Notes: a model not told the origin generated them from the letters alone. Shown: positions 35,267 through 44,189, counted from the first letter of the stretch. The stretch: DNA of 64,000 nt from Flammeovirgaceae bacterium (GCA_021298355.1 JAJTEH010000001.1:186001-250000), one strand, 5' to 3'. Numbers and translations are program-made.

Positions 35267-36319
35267 TCAGATAAGGTTCAGTAAATATTTTTGTAATCCT
35301 TTAATGTGTTTTTGTTTTAAGGCCGGAAAGTTGGCTATGCGAAAGGTGTTTTCTTTTAATGCTCCATACCCTTCGCCCAATGTATAGCCATTTTTGGTGG
35401 TTAGTTTTTTAAGTGCGCGCACGTTGGCAGCGTTTGAGTGTATGCACAAAACAGTAGGTGATTGAACGCTGCTGTTTTTAACGTAAGGTGTATATGTTTT
35501 ACTTTTTTTAAAGTAAGAAATCCATCGGTGCATGCGCGTGCGAGTTTGTTTATCAATTAAGCGAATGTGTTTACGTTTGGATAGTATTTCATTTAATAAG
35601 AAAATACCAAGCACATTAGGTGTATGTGTAGTTTGTAATTTAGCCTGCATAGCAAGCATACTTGGCAGGGCATTATAATGGCTATGGTGGTTAAGGGTAC
35701 GCGCAACGTCTACAGCACGGGGCGATAGAAACAAAACAGCAAGACCTGCGGGTAAACCCAAACATTTTTGTGCCGAAGCAAACCAAACATCGGCTTGTTC
35801 GAAGTTAATCCGAATGCCACCTAACGATGAGGTTGCATCTGCAACTAATAAGGATTCAGGATAGTTTTTTCTTAATTGGGTAAGGGCACTTTCCGGCCAG
35901 TATGTGCCATTTGAGGTTTCGTTGTGTGTAAAGCAAATTACTGGTGATTGCGGAAAATTACTAACCGGAACATACTCATCTACCCCAAAATTTAAAACTT
36001 GCGCATGATTAGTTAAGAGTTGTGTATAGGTAAACCATTTTTGGCCAAAGGCACCATTTACAAGATGTAAGCTGTTTCTATTCCCGATTAACGATTGTGC
36101 TATAATCTCCCAACATTCTGTTGCTGAAGATGCAAACAAAACGGTATACGATTTGGGAAGCGATAATTTTTTTCGAATAGTCTGGATTGTGGTTTTATAC
36201 AAAATTTCGAATCGTTTGCTGCGGTGGTTTTCGCTTAACATAGAGGTGCTTACCGCCTTTTTCAAAGCGATTTCAACGGCATCATCAAGTTGCGAAGGCC
36301 CTGGATAAAACGAAATCAT
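35267..36319 (-). CDS. Class V aminotransferase (phosphoserine aminotransferase-like)
   Basis: 350-residue PLP-dependent enzyme. Visible features are the N-terminal ISFYPGPSQL (substrate loop), FASSATECWEIIAQS, the cofactor-site VADATSSLGG, and the Schiff-base lysine in ASAQKCLGLPAG. This pattern fits the SerC / alanine-glyoxylate aminotransferase branch, so it may supply serine or glycine, but the low similarity to canonical SerC leaves the substrate open. ATG at 36319 overlaps the aroQ stop (ATGA), which decides the start against the longer in-frame extension into aroQ. Confidence 0.85.
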   Translation of the reverse strand: MISFYPGPSQLDDAVEIALKKAVSTSMLSENHRSKRFEILYKTTIQTIRKKLSLPKSYTVLFASSATECWEIIAQSLIGNRNSLHLVNGAFGQKWFTYTQLLTNHAQVLNFGVDEYVPVSNFPQSPVICFTHNETSNGTYWPESALTQLRKNYPESLLVADATSSLGGIRINFEQADVWFASAQKCLGLPAGLAVLFLSPRAVDVARTLNHHSHYNALPSMLAMQAKLQTTHTPNVLGIFLLNEILSKRKHIRLIDKQTRTRMHRWISYFKKSKTYTPYVKNSSVQSPTVLCIHSNAANVRALKKLTTKNGYTLGEGYGALKENTFRIANFPALKQKHIKGLQKYLLNLI

Positions 36320-36744
36320 ACTTTTTGCTTCGATAAAAGATACTGAATAGCGAGTTCGTACCCTAGTAAACCAAAACCGGTAATAAGGCCTACGCATTTA
36401 GAGGTAATCAAACTTTTATGACGAAATTCTTCGCGAGCATACACATTAGAAATGTGCACTTCTATAACAGGAGCAGGTACTGCTGCTATGGCATCGTGTA
36501 AAGCAATTGAAGTATGTGTGTAGGCTCCGGCATTGAGAATAATTCCGTTTGATTCGAAACCCGATTGCTGTAGTTGGTTTACCAATTCTCCTTCAATATT
36601 GGATTGCATGTAGGTAAGAGTAAGACCTGGAAACTTCTTCATTAATTCCTGAAAAAATGTATCGAATGAAGTAGCCCCATAAACATCGGGCTCGCGCTTG
36701 CCCAGTAAGTTAAGATTTGGGCCATTGATAATTTGAACTTTCAT
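36316..36744 (-). CDS. aroQ: Type II 3-dehydroquinate dehydratase
   Basis: 142-residue type II dehydroquinase of the shikimate pathway (3-dehydroquinate to 3-dehydroshikimate). The family's catalytic segments are present: IINGPNLNLLGKREPDVYG with the lid Arg and Tyr, LNAGAYTHTSIAL, and EVHISNVYAREEFRHKS with the catalytic His. Size is standard. It overlaps the aminotransferase gene by 4 bp. A TATTTTCG -7-like element lies four bases before the ATG, so a leaderless or near-leaderless mRNA is possible. Confidence 0.96.
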   Translation of the reverse strand: MKVQIINGPNLNLLGKREPDVYGATSFDTFFQELMKKFPGLTLTYMQSNIEGELVNQLQQSGFESNGIILNAGAYTHTSIALHDAIAAVPAPVIEVHISNVYAREEFRHKSLITSKCVGLITGFGLLGYELAIQYLLSKQKV

Positions 36745-36959
36745 GGCCGAAAATAAACATTCAGTTCCATATTATGGTAGTGCACAAGCCGATAAATCCT
36801 GCTTATGAGTTGATGGATTTTTTTGTTTATGAATATAAAATAAGGTTCTGTATAGGTGTCCATATCCAAACTTGTTCAAACTTTTAGTTTCAGATGTTTA
36901 TAATTGAACGTTTAGAGAAATACAATTTTTTGTGATGGGCATACTTTTGTGCCCAACTC

Positions 36960-37637
36960 ATGTGTAACATAAATGCTTTACTACTTTCCTTTCTATGTGT
37001 TTGTTTTTATCAACCCAATTTTGCTGAAACTGCTTTTTCAGTATATGCCAAACCCGATACAATTGCTATAAAGTTAAAGAACAAAGAAACTGAAGCACTT
37101 GTGCGCAATCTGCTTAAAGAATGTAAACCAGGAACTATCCCTTACATCATACAGCAAACTTTTGGAAGCTCAACGGAAATTCATTTATCAATTAACGATT
37201 TTCTTCAGTTACCCGATAGCATTATGGCCATTGCTATAGAGGGAAATGTTAACCGAGATAAATATGTTTCTAGTATTTTAGTGAATAAAGAAGCTTTGCA
37301 ATTTTCAACGGATGCCTATTTAGCTTCTGTTTTTCTACACGAATTTTTACATATCTATTTAAAGTTTACGCGACCTAACACTTTATTTAACGATCACGAA
37401 GAAATGGCAAACGATCATTTAAAATTGTTAGAAAACTCATTAAAAGTTGCTTTCCCAAATTTATCGCAGCTAGAAAGAGAAGCACTTTCGTGGGGTGGGT
37501 TGCACGCAACATCTGCATGGAAAACTCTGGTACAAAAAAACAGAAAAAAGGCAGTGTATATGTTCGGGTTTTGCGAAAGAGAAAGAGTTAACTTATTGCC
37601 GAAAGAAAATCAAACTCTTGCTATGGCGGCCCAATAG
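36960..37637 (+). CDS. Secreted HExxH protein, putative zinc metallopeptidase
   Basis: 225 residues with an N-terminal signal-type hydrophobic segment (about 5-20, cleavage near NFAETA) and a zinc-binding helix VFLHEFLHIYL (His127, Glu128, His131). Downstream, NDHEEMANDHL offers His146, Glu147/148 or His153 as a third ligand. No known peptidase family could be assigned. It may be a gluzincin-like protein similar to those described in Bacteroidota as hypothetical. The final 17 bp overlap the convergent SDR-DUF2867 gene. The 215-bp upstream region is shared divergently with aroQ. Confidence 0.65.
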   Translation: MCNINALLLSFLCVCFYQPNFAETAFSVYAKPDTIAIKLKNKETEALVRNLLKECKPGTIPYIIQQTFGSSTEIHLSINDFLQLPDSIMAIAIEGNVNRDKYVSSILVNKEALQFSTDAYLASVFLHEFLHIYLKFTRPNTLFNDHEEMANDHLKLLENSLKVAFPNLSQLEREALSWGGLHATSAWKTLVQKNRKKAVYMFGFCERERVNLLPKENQTLAMAAQ

Positions 37638-39084
37638 ATTTTTTAATGATTTGCTTAGCCATTTGAGGAAATATAAAACCATGAAAAGGTAAAACACTAT
37701 ACCAATACAATCTTCCCCACAAACCTTTAGGGCGAAACGTAGCTGTTTGTATCAACACTTTTTTACTGTGGCTTTCTTTTATTTTCCACTCTAACCATGC
37801 CTCGCCCGGGAGTTTCATTTCGGCAAATAACAATAGTCGTGCATTAACTTTATCGGCAAGCAATACGCGCCAAAAGTCTAGCGCATCTCCTGCTTTTAAA
37901 TCTACTTCGCTTCTTCTTCCTCTTCGCAACCCAACGCCTCCAACGAGTTTATCTAACACACCTCTAAGTTTCCAAAGTAAATTGCCGTAATACCATCCGT
38001 TGTTTCCGCCAATTCGCCAAATACTGGCAAGCACATCTTCTGAAGGGTTAGTAAAAACCACCATGCGTTTATCCGTGAAACAGCCGTGAGTAGGAACCTC
38101 AATATAGTTTAAAAAATGACTATCTATTGTTTCGGTGTTAATGGCATCTTTCCAACTGGATACTACTAATTTTTGTTGTATCCTGGCTAAGGTTAACGTT
38201 AGCATTTCTGTGTAGGTAAGCAACGTTATGGGTACAAGTTGTGAAATAGATGATGGCTTGCATACTACTTCGTTTTTCATGCTATTTACTAACGATTTTG
38301 CCAGCGACATAGAAGTAGATGTAACAAAAAACAACCAATGCGAAGATAACCCCGGACTTAAAACAGGCACGGTGATGATCCATCGTTTTAAGTTGCGTAC
38401 ACGGGCATAGCCCATCAGCATTTCTTTGTATGTTAAAACATCAGGGCCTCCGATATCAAAAACTTTATTATAGGTAGATGGTAATAGCGCAACTCCTTTC
38501 AGGTATTCAATTACATTACGTATGCTTATAGGTTGGCATTTGCTGTTTAACCATTTAGGCGCTATCATTACGGGGAGCTTCTCTACCAAATCGCGAATAA
38601 TTTCGTATGATGCACTTCCTGAACCGATAATTATTGCTGCACGCAAAACAGTTAAAGATGCATTAGCAGTTTGTAAAATTTCTTCTACGTGCCTTCTGGA
38701 TGTAAGGTGTTTGGATAATTGTGTATCATTGGCAATTCCACCCAGATATACAATTTGTTTAACCTTACACTGATTAGCAATAGCAACAAAATTTTTTGCC
38801 GATTCTTCTTCAAGGACTTCAAAAGATTTTTCTGATGAACTCATAGAATGCACCAGATAATAGGCCAGGTCGGCATTAAAATCTATAGGATAAAGCGTTT
38901 CTTTTTTTGTTAAATCTCCTTCAACTACTCTTATTCTTTGCAATTGAACTTCCGAAAAATCTTCCCAGTCAAATCTTCTTTTATCCCGAACAAGGCAAAT
39001 CAGTGAATGGCCATCTTCAAGTAATGCGGTTAACAATCTTCTACCTATATACCCTGTACTGCCTGTTAGAAGAATGGTTATCAT
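37621..39084 (-). CDS. NAD(P)-binding SDR/epimerase-like protein with C-terminal DUF2867
   Basis: 487 residues. The N-terminal atypical SDR domain (about 1-300) carries LLTGSTGYIGRRLLTALL and YYLVHSMSSSEKSFEVLE; the canonical YxxxK is not obvious. The C-terminal DUF2867 (about 330-485) includes EDVLASIWRIGGNNGWYYG and the KAGDALDFWRVL block. Members often lie near photolyase genes, and here the photolyase gene ends 4 bp upstream, so a role in a light or oxidative stress response is plausible. The biochemical activity is not known. It is the last gene of the photolyase transcript. Confidence 0.85.
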   Translation of the reverse strand: MITILLTGSTGYIGRRLLTALLEDGHSLICLVRDKRRFDWEDFSEVQLQRIRVVEGDLTKKETLYPIDFNADLAYYLVHSMSSSEKSFEVLEEESAKNFVAIANQCKVKQIVYLGGIANDTQLSKHLTSRRHVEEILQTANASLTVLRAAIIIGSGSASYEIIRDLVEKLPVMIAPKWLNSKCQPISIRNVIEYLKGVALLPSTYNKVFDIGGPDVLTYKEMLMGYARVRNLKRWIITVPVLSPGLSSHWLFFVTSTSMSLAKSLVNSMKNEVVCKPSSISQLVPITLLTYTEMLTLTLARIQQKLVVSSWKDAINTETIDSHFLNYIEVPTHGCFTDKRMVVFTNPSEDVLASIWRIGGNNGWYYGNLLWKLRGVLDKLVGGVGLRRGRRSEVDLKAGDALDFWRVLLADKVNARLLLFAEMKLPGEAWLEWKIKESHSKKVLIQTATFRPKGLWGRLYWYSVLPFHGFIFPQMAKQIIKKSIGPP

Positions 39085-39088
39085 ACTG

Positions 39089-40414
39089 TTAAGCTAACGC
39101 TGATTTATATGCTTGCAATACGCGATTTCGAGCGAATGTGTGTTCAACAATTGGTTTTGGATAGGAGGGTGTTCCTAATTCGGGTACCCATTTTTTGATG
39201 TATTGTAATTCGGGATCGAATTTTTCTGTTTGTAACACAGGATTAAATACTCTGAAATAAGGTGCGGCATCGCAACCCGAAGACGCAGCCCATTGCCAGC
39301 CTCCGTTATTGGCTGCCAGATCAAAGTCTAAAAGCTTTTTTGCAAAGTAAGCTTCGCCCCAGCGCCAGTCTATTAATAAATGTTTGATCAGAAAACTGGC
39401 GGTTATCATGCGTACGCGATTATGCATAAAACCTGTTTGGTTTAATTCGCGCATACCTGCATCTACAATAGGGTAACCTGTTGTGCCCTTGCACCAAGCT
39501 TCAAATTCGGTTTCGTTGTTGCGCCATTCTATAGCATCGTATGCGGGTTTAAATGCGCGCGTTTCTACATGCGGAAAATGCCATAGAATCATATGGTAGA
39601 AATCTCTCCAAATGAGTTCGTTTAACCAGGTTTCGTTTTTTTGTAAAGCTATGGATACAAGCTTACGAATGCTTACAGTACCAAATCGGAGATGTACGCT
39701 TAGCCTAGTTGTACCTGTAATGGCAGGAAAATTTCTTGTTTCGTGGTAATGGGTGATAATGTTTTGTTTTACCAAGCGTTCCGGAAAACCGAAGTGGGTG
39801 TTAGTAAAACCAATTTCGGTAAGTGTAGGGATAGCTAAAGCGTCTGTTTGTAAAAAATTCTTTTTTAGTTTTTCTATAGAATAACTTTTAAAATCTTTTT
39901 GTGTGAGTTTACTTTTCCATTTTTTTGAATAGGGTGTAAATACGGTGTAGGGTTTCCCATCGTCTTTTACGACTTCACTTTTCTCGAAAATCACTTGGTC
40001 TTTAAATGTATAAAAAGGAATTGTTTGAGTAGATAGTATATCTTTAACGTTGTTATCGCGCTTTAGTGCGTAGGGTTCGTAATCGTGGTTGGTGTAAACA
40101 GCCTTAGGCTTTACAGACGATAAAAAATCTTCGGGTTTACCATAGATAACCAGCAAAGAGCTTCCTATGTTTTCTAATTCTTGTTTTACTTGTTGCAAAC
40201 TTTGCCATATAAATTCTACTCGTTTATCTGCTTTATCTTCAAGTTTATGGAGTATATGTGTATCGAATATAAATATGGGCAATACCTTATCATGGGCCGA
40301 CAATGCATGGAATAAGGCACTATTATCGTCTAACCGTAAATCTCTTCGCAACCAAACCAGTGTTATATCTGGTTTTATAAGTTCAGTTATTTTTTGATTT
40401 CCGAAGTACTTCAA
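39089..40414 (-). CDS. phrB: Cryptochrome/photolyase family, class I CPD photolyase-like
   Basis: 441-residue flavoprotein. The N-terminal antenna domain begins TLVWLRRDLRLDDN. The FAD-binding part has TRLSVHLRFGTVS, then WRWGEAYFAKKLLDFD, and NNGGWQWAASSGCDAAPYFR with the motif expected of light-driven CPD repair. No ATG precedes the first strand; TTG at 40414 is the best start and lies inside the 3' end of the small DUF6435-like gene (32-bp overlap), implying coupling. It sits beside the carotenoid cluster, so light induction is likely. Repair class (CPD or 6-4) is inferred from similarity only. Confidence 0.9.
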   Translation of the reverse strand: MKYFGNQKITELIKPDITLVWLRRDLRLDDNSALFHALSAHDKVLPIFIFDTHILHKLEDKADKRVEFIWQSLQQVKQELENIGSSLLVIYGKPEDFLSSVKPKAVYTNHDYEPYALKRDNNVKDILSTQTIPFYTFKDQVIFEKSEVVKDDGKPYTVFTPYSKKWKSKLTQKDFKSYSIEKLKKNFLQTDALAIPTLTEIGFTNTHFGFPERLVKQNIITHYHETRNFPAITGTTRLSVHLRFGTVSIRKLVSIALQKNETWLNELIWRDFYHMILWHFPHVETRAFKPAYDAIEWRNNETEFEAWCKGTTGYPIVDAGMRELNQTGFMHNRVRMITASFLIKHLLIDWRWGEAYFAKKLLDFDLAANNGGWQWAASSGCDAAPYFRVFNPVLQTEKFDPELQYIKKWVPELGTPSYPKPIVEHTFARNRVLQAYKSALA

Positions 40415-40562
40415 TTTCTTTCTCTAGTTTATCAATGGCTTCCATTTTAACAGCATATTTTTTTAGGTCGCCACTACGTTGTATCTGCATGGCTTCTTCT
40501 AAAAGTTTTGCTCTTTGTTTCTCCAGATTTTTTACCGGGTCTGATTTAAATAGTCCAAACAT
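40383..40562 (-). CDS. Small DUF6435/Lacal_2735-like protein
   Basis: 59-residue protein starting MFGLFKSDPVKNLEKQ and continuing as a highly charged helix (LLEEAMQIQRSGDLKKYAVK, then EAIDKLEKEI). The N-terminal MFGLFK.DPVKKLEK pattern and the EAMQ.QR.GD motif match the small Lacal_2735/DUF6435 family common in Bacteroidota. The ATG at 40562 and stop at 40383 give an intact frame. The photolyase TTG start lies within its 3' end. Function is unknown; the position upstream of photolyase suggests membership in the light-response group. Confidence 0.8.
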   Translation of the reverse strand: MFGLFKSDPVKNLEKQRAKLLEEAMQIQRSGDLKKYAVKMEAIDKLEKEIEVLRKSKNN

Positions 40563-40637
40563 AAGGGTTTAACACACTAGATGGAATAATGTTTTATGGG
40601 AGTTCATCAGGTTTGTTTACCTAAAGTGGAAATAAGG

Positions 40638-40761
40638 TATTGGGTTTACATTGTTACCCTATACTTGGTTATTGGGTAAATTGGTAAATGGTTGGAAGTT
40701 TCATTTATACAATCTGACTAATTGTATTACCTATTCTGCTACTTAATCTAATATGTATTAG
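40638..40761. promoter_or_regulatory. Repeat-rich upstream region of the DUF6435-photolyase operon
   Basis: The 207-bp gap holds no gene. TATTGGGT occurs twice (40638-40645 and 40670-40677, 32 bp or about three helical turns apart). CTAATATGTATTAG at 40748-40761 has perfect 6-bp arms around a TG centre, next to the idi stop. These may be regulator sites for the light operon, but no factor is assigned. Confidence 0.35.
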
Positions 40762-40769
40762 AAAAAAAG

Positions 40770-41288
40770 TTACAGAATGGTGGAGGTAGAAAAGTGAGGG
40801 TGTTGCAAAAGAAGTTTAAACCACGCAGTAAACTTTTCGGGTTGTTGTCCTATTTCTTTTTTTATCTCGGTTAAACTTTGATATTTCCAGGCTTTTGCTT
40901 CTTGTGGATTTAGAACAGGTGGTTGATCGGAATAACCTATAAATACATGATCGAGTTCGTGTTCGGTAAGGTCGTTATCTAAGGTTGCTTTGTAAATAAA
41001 CGAAAAACTGTGGTTTGCCGAAAGAGTTAATCCCATTTCTTGTTTTAGTTTTCGGTTTACCGCATCGTGTAACGACTCACCTGGAAGGGGATGACTACAA
41101 CACGTGTTTGTCCATAAACCACCACTATGGTATTTACCATCTGCGCGTTGTTGTAATAGCAGTTCTCCTTTAGAATTGAAAATAAAAACAGAGAATGCAC
41201 GGTGTAGTAATCCCAGTTGGTGTGCCTTTAGTTTTTCCATTTGGCCTACCTGTTGGTCGTTCTCGTTAACTAATACTACTTCTTCCAT
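40770..41288 (-). CDS. idi: Isopentenyl-diphosphate delta-isomerase, type I
   Basis: 172-residue Nudix-fold isomerase interconverting isopentenyl and dimethylallyl diphosphate, which feeds carotenoid synthesis. The catalytic TNTCCSHP (Cys) at about 61-68, the Nudix-like GESLHDAVNRKLKQEMG with Glu metal ligands, and DNDLTEHELDHVF are all present. It is 4 bp downstream of crtB in the minus-strand carotenoid operon (sigma factor, crtI, crtB, idi). The presence of idi in the operon suggests that precursor supply is raised together with the pigment pathway. Confidence 0.95.
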   Translation of the reverse strand: MEEVVLVNENDQQVGQMEKLKAHQLGLLHRAFSVFIFNSKGELLLQQRADGKYHSGGLWTNTCCSHPLPGESLHDAVNRKLKQEMGLTLSANHSFSFIYKATLDNDLTEHELDHVFIGYSDQPPVLNPQEAKAWKYQSLTEIKKEIGQQPEKFTAWFKLLLQHPHFSTSTIL

Positions 41289-41292
41289 TGCA

Positions 41293-42132
41293 TCAGATTA
41301 AGTTTAATTGATGCTTTACATAAGAAAATGCAAGTAGTTTTAGCTTTTGTCTGTTTCTTACTCTGATCCGTTGTTTAAGAACCTGATCGGAAGGTGTATT
41401 CTGAATTTTCCGGAATAAGGATACATAATAAACATATGCCACGTACACGCCAAAACGTGCTGCCTTAGGCAAGCCTTTAATTCCTATTAAGGCTTGGTCG
41501 AAGTCGTTTTGAATACTGGCTTCGATCATTTTTTTGTTTTCTTCTGTTAGGGTATCGAGGCTTAACTCCGGAAAATAAACTCTGCCCATGTTAAAATCTG
41601 CTTTTAAGTCGCGCAGGAAATTAACTTTTTGAAATGCCGAACCTAAACTCATGGCGGCTGGCTTTAGTTTTTGGTAGAGTGCCTCATCTCCTTCGCAAAA
41701 AATACGCAAACACATTAAGCCAACTACTTCGGCAGAGCCCAAGATATATTGTTTCATGCCTTCGTAATCGTATTCTTTTTTGGAGAGATCCCACTCCATG
41801 CTTCTCAGAAAGGTATCTGTTAGTTCTTTTTCTATTTTATATTTTCGAACAGTTTGTTGAAAAGCATGTAAGATTGGGTTTAGGCTGATGCCTTCCTCAA
41901 TGGCCAGGTAAGTATCTGTAGTAAAGCGTTCTAATAAAGTTTTTTTATCAAACTCGTGAAAGGTGTCAACAATTTCATCTGCAAACCTAACCCACCCGTA
42001 TAAGGCATAAACCGGATCGCGCAATTCTTTCTTTAAACATAAAATACCAAGCGAAAAAGATGTGCTATATGCCCGTGTAACCGATCGGCTTGTGCGAATG
42101 GATACTTTGTTAAACAGATCGATAGAAGTCAT
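41293..42132 (-). CDS. crtB: Phytoene synthase
   Basis: 279-residue head-to-head prenyl synthase making phytoene from two geranylgeranyl diphosphates. The first Asp-rich motif is DEIVD in WVRFADEIVDTFHE (about 47-60) and the second region reads GSAFQKVNFLRDLKADFN. N-terminal SRSVTRAYSTSFSLG is the usual substrate-pocket segment. It is three bases downstream of crtI and four upstream of idi. The pathway would give lycopene or a neurosporene-type product; no cyclase or ketolase gene is present in the window. Confidence 0.95.
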   Translation of the reverse strand: MTSIDLFNKVSIRTSRSVTRAYSTSFSLGILCLKKELRDPVYALYGWVRFADEIVDTFHEFDKKTLLERFTTDTYLAIEEGISLNPILHAFQQTVRKYKIEKELTDTFLRSMEWDLSKKEYDYEGMKQYILGSAEVVGLMCLRIFCEGDEALYQKLKPAAMSLGSAFQKVNFLRDLKADFNMGRVYFPELSLDTLTEENKKMIEASIQNDFDQALIGIKGLPKAARFGVYVAYVYYVSLFRKIQNTPSDQVLKQRIRVRNRQKLKLLAFSYVKHQLNLI

Positions 42133-42135
42133 AGA

Positions 42136-43620
42136 CTAAAGTACTGCTTTTTTTTGAGTTTCTTTTAGTAACTGTTGAGCTACCACCTGGCCCGATATGA
42201 TTGAGGGAGGAACGCCCGGCCCAGGAACGGTTAACTGACCTGTATAGAACAAGTTATTTATCTTTTTGTTTATGATGGATGGTTTTAAATTGGCTGTTTG
42301 CAATAAAGTATTGGCTAAACCGTAGGCATTTCCTTTAAACGCATTGTAATCGCCTATAAAATCGTTGTGTGCATAACTTCTTTTGTAATCGATTGCAGAG
42401 CGTATCTCTTGGCCTGTTAATTTTTCTAATCGCTCCATTACCAGATTAAAATATTGTTCGCGTATTTCGGGGCTATCTTTTAACCCTGGTGCTACTGGCA
42501 CTAGAACAAAAACGTTTTCGTGGCCTTCGGGGGCTACGCTGTCATCTGTTTTAGATGTAACACAAACGTAAAATAAAGGGTTAGTTGGCCATGCCGGATT
42601 ATCGTAAATTTCTTTAGCGTGTAAACCAAAATCCTGATCGAAGAATAAATTATGATGATGCAGGTTGTTTAGTTTTTTGTTTACGCCTAAATAAAAAATT
42701 AAACTGGAGGGTGCCATAACGCGCTTATCCCAATACGTTGAACTATACTTTCGGAATTGTTCTGGTATCAGGTTTTGTTCTACGTGGTGGTAATCGGCTC
42801 CTGCTACCAAATAATCAAACTCTTCGAAAGTATTGTTTACAATTAGGCCACGCGATTTAACACCATTCATTTCAATTTTCTGCACAGGGCTGTTAAATCT
42901 AAACTCAACACCATTTTCAATGGCGATGGTTTGCATGGCTTCTACAATTTTGTGCATACCACCCATGGGATACCACGTGCCCAAAGCCAGATCAGCATAA
43001 TTCATTAAACTATAAAGAGCAGGTGTATTTTGCGGAGTGGCACCTAAAAATAAAACGGGAAACTCGAGGAGTTGAATTAAACGAGGATCTTTAAAGTATT
43101 TGCGAACGTATGTAGAAATGGATTGGAATACATGTAGTTTAAACAACCCTTTAAAAAGATCTTTATCGGCAAGTTCTAAAATAGATAAACCAGGCTTACG
43201 CACCAATTTGTTAATACCAACTTCGTATTTGTATTTTCCTTCTTCAATAAACTTTCTTAAGAATTGGCTACTACCGGGTTCTAAAGTATCGAACATTTGA
43301 TATAGAGCATCGAGGCCGGCAGGAACATCTAAAATTTCATCTTTACCGAAATAGATTCTGTAAGAAGGATCTAACCTTTTCAGCGTGTAAAAGTCTGAAG
43401 TTGTTTTTCCGAAATAGTTAAAGTATTCTTCGAAAACATCGGGCATCCAGTACCAACTTGGTCCCATATCAAACAGATAGCCATGGGTTTCGAATTTACG
43501 GGCTCTGCCTCCTGCACTTTCGTTTTTTTCAAATACGGTTACAGACTTACCGGCTTTTGCTAGCGTAGCGGCTGCCGATAATCCGGCAAAGCCGGATCCG
43601 ATTACGGCAATTTTTTGCAT
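42136..43620 (-). CDS. crtI: Phytoene desaturase (CrtI type)
   Basis: 494-residue FAD-dependent desaturase. N-terminal VIGSGFAGLSAAATLAKAG (FAD loop), FEKNESAGGRARKFE, FDMGPSWYWMPDVFEEYF, and C-terminal GQLTVPGPGVPPSIISGQV are diagnostic for CrtI. It converts phytoene towards lycopene by stepwise desaturation. The gene is 21 bp downstream of the ECF sigma gene and three bases before crtB. It probably shares the sigma promoter with the inverted repeat. Confidence 0.95.
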   Translation of the reverse strand: MQKIAVIGSGFAGLSAAATLAKAGKSVTVFEKNESAGGRARKFETHGYLFDMGPSWYWMPDVFEEYFNYFGKTTSDFYTLKRLDPSYRIYFGKDEILDVPAGLDALYQMFDTLEPGSSQFLRKFIEEGKYKYEVGINKLVRKPGLSILELADKDLFKGLFKLHVFQSISTYVRKYFKDPRLIQLLEFPVLFLGATPQNTPALYSLMNYADLALGTWYPMGGMHKIVEAMQTIAIENGVEFRFNSPVQKIEMNGVKSRGLIVNNTFEEFDYLVAGADYHHVEQNLIPEQFRKYSSTYWDKRVMAPSSLIFYLGVNKKLNNLHHHNLFFDQDFGLHAKEIYDNPAWPTNPLFYVCVTSKTDDSVAPEGHENVFVLVPVAPGLKDSPEIREQYFNLVMERLEKLTGQEIRSAIDYKRSYAHNDFIGDYNAFKGNAYGLANTLLQTANLKPSIINKKINNLFYTGQLTVPGPGVPPSIISGQVVAQQLLKETQKKAVL

Positions 43621-43641
43621 AGAATGTTTTATCGAAAGGTA

Positions 43642-44142
43642 CTAATAACCTTGTAAAGCCTTTTGTATTTCTTTACGGGCATGAAAGATTCTGTTTTTAA
43701 CAGTGCCTATAGGTATATTTAAATGCTCTGCAATTTCGTTGTACTTGTAGCCTGAAGTATGCATTTTGAAAGGCACCAGCAATTCTTCTTTTAACGTGTT
43801 TATGTTTTTCCAGGCGTCTTTGTATTCGAAGCTTGAATCGGGGCAATTGAATGTGTGCTCGTCTTTTACGTTCAGATAAAACAGTTCTTTGGTTGTATCG
43901 TGAGAAGTTTTAGCACGTTGGTTTTTGCGGTAGTTATTTATAAATGTATTGCGCATGATAGTGAACAGCCAACCTTTTAAGTTGGTATCATCGCGGTATT
44001 TGTCTTTGTATTGCAAGGCTTTCATAATGGTGTCTTGCACCAAATCCAGTGAATCTTCTTTGTTGGTTGTAAATCTTCTGGTGAAGGTTTGAAGCGTAGG
44101 TCTTAAGCTGGCAATTTTGTGAGAAAATTCTAAGGCTGTCAT
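43642..44142 (-). CDS. ECF-type RNA polymerase sigma factor
   Basis: 166-residue extracytoplasmic-function sigma-70 factor. Region 2 is visible as DSLDLVQDTIMKALQYKDKY followed by NLKGWLFTIMRNTFINNYRK. Region 4 is EIAEHLNIPIGTVKNRIFHARKEIQKAL. No anti-sigma gene is adjacent. It heads the crtI-crtB-idi operon and lies next to a CarH-type B12 MerR gene, a pairing seen in light-inducible carotenoid control in other bacteria. It may activate photolyase and related promoters. The ATG at 44142 follows the predicted promoter and inverted repeat. Confidence 0.92.
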   Translation of the reverse strand: MTALEFSHKIASLRPTLQTFTRRFTTNKEDSLDLVQDTIMKALQYKDKYRDDTNLKGWLFTIMRNTFINNYRKNQRAKTSHDTTKELFYLNVKDEHTFNCPDSSFEYKDAWKNINTLKEELLVPFKMHTSGYKYNEIAEHLNIPIGTVKNRIFHARKEIQKALQGY

Positions 44143-44152
44143 ACACTGGCTG

Positions 44153-44189
44153 TTTTGTTCAACAAATATTAGTCAAACATTGAACAAAA
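44153..44189. repeat. 10-bp inverted repeat, candidate operator of the sigma/crt operon
   Basis: Perfect inverted arms TTTTGTTCAA (44153-44162) and TTGAACAAAA (44180-44189) are separated by 17 bp. The left arm also sits inside the shorter palindrome TTGTTCAACAA (44155-44165). The repeat covers the predicted promoter (44163-44193) and ends 11 bp before the sigma start codon. It is a good candidate site for the adjacent MerR/B12 regulator, by position only. Confidence 0.6.

Noticed and set aside
36872-36909. TTGTTCAA and TTGAAC pair upstream of the HExxH gene, similar to the sigma/crt inverted repeat
   Set aside because: Only 6-8 bp match, with a different spacing (24 bp) and without the flanking TT/AA. 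Such short matches are expected by chance in AT-rich sequence.
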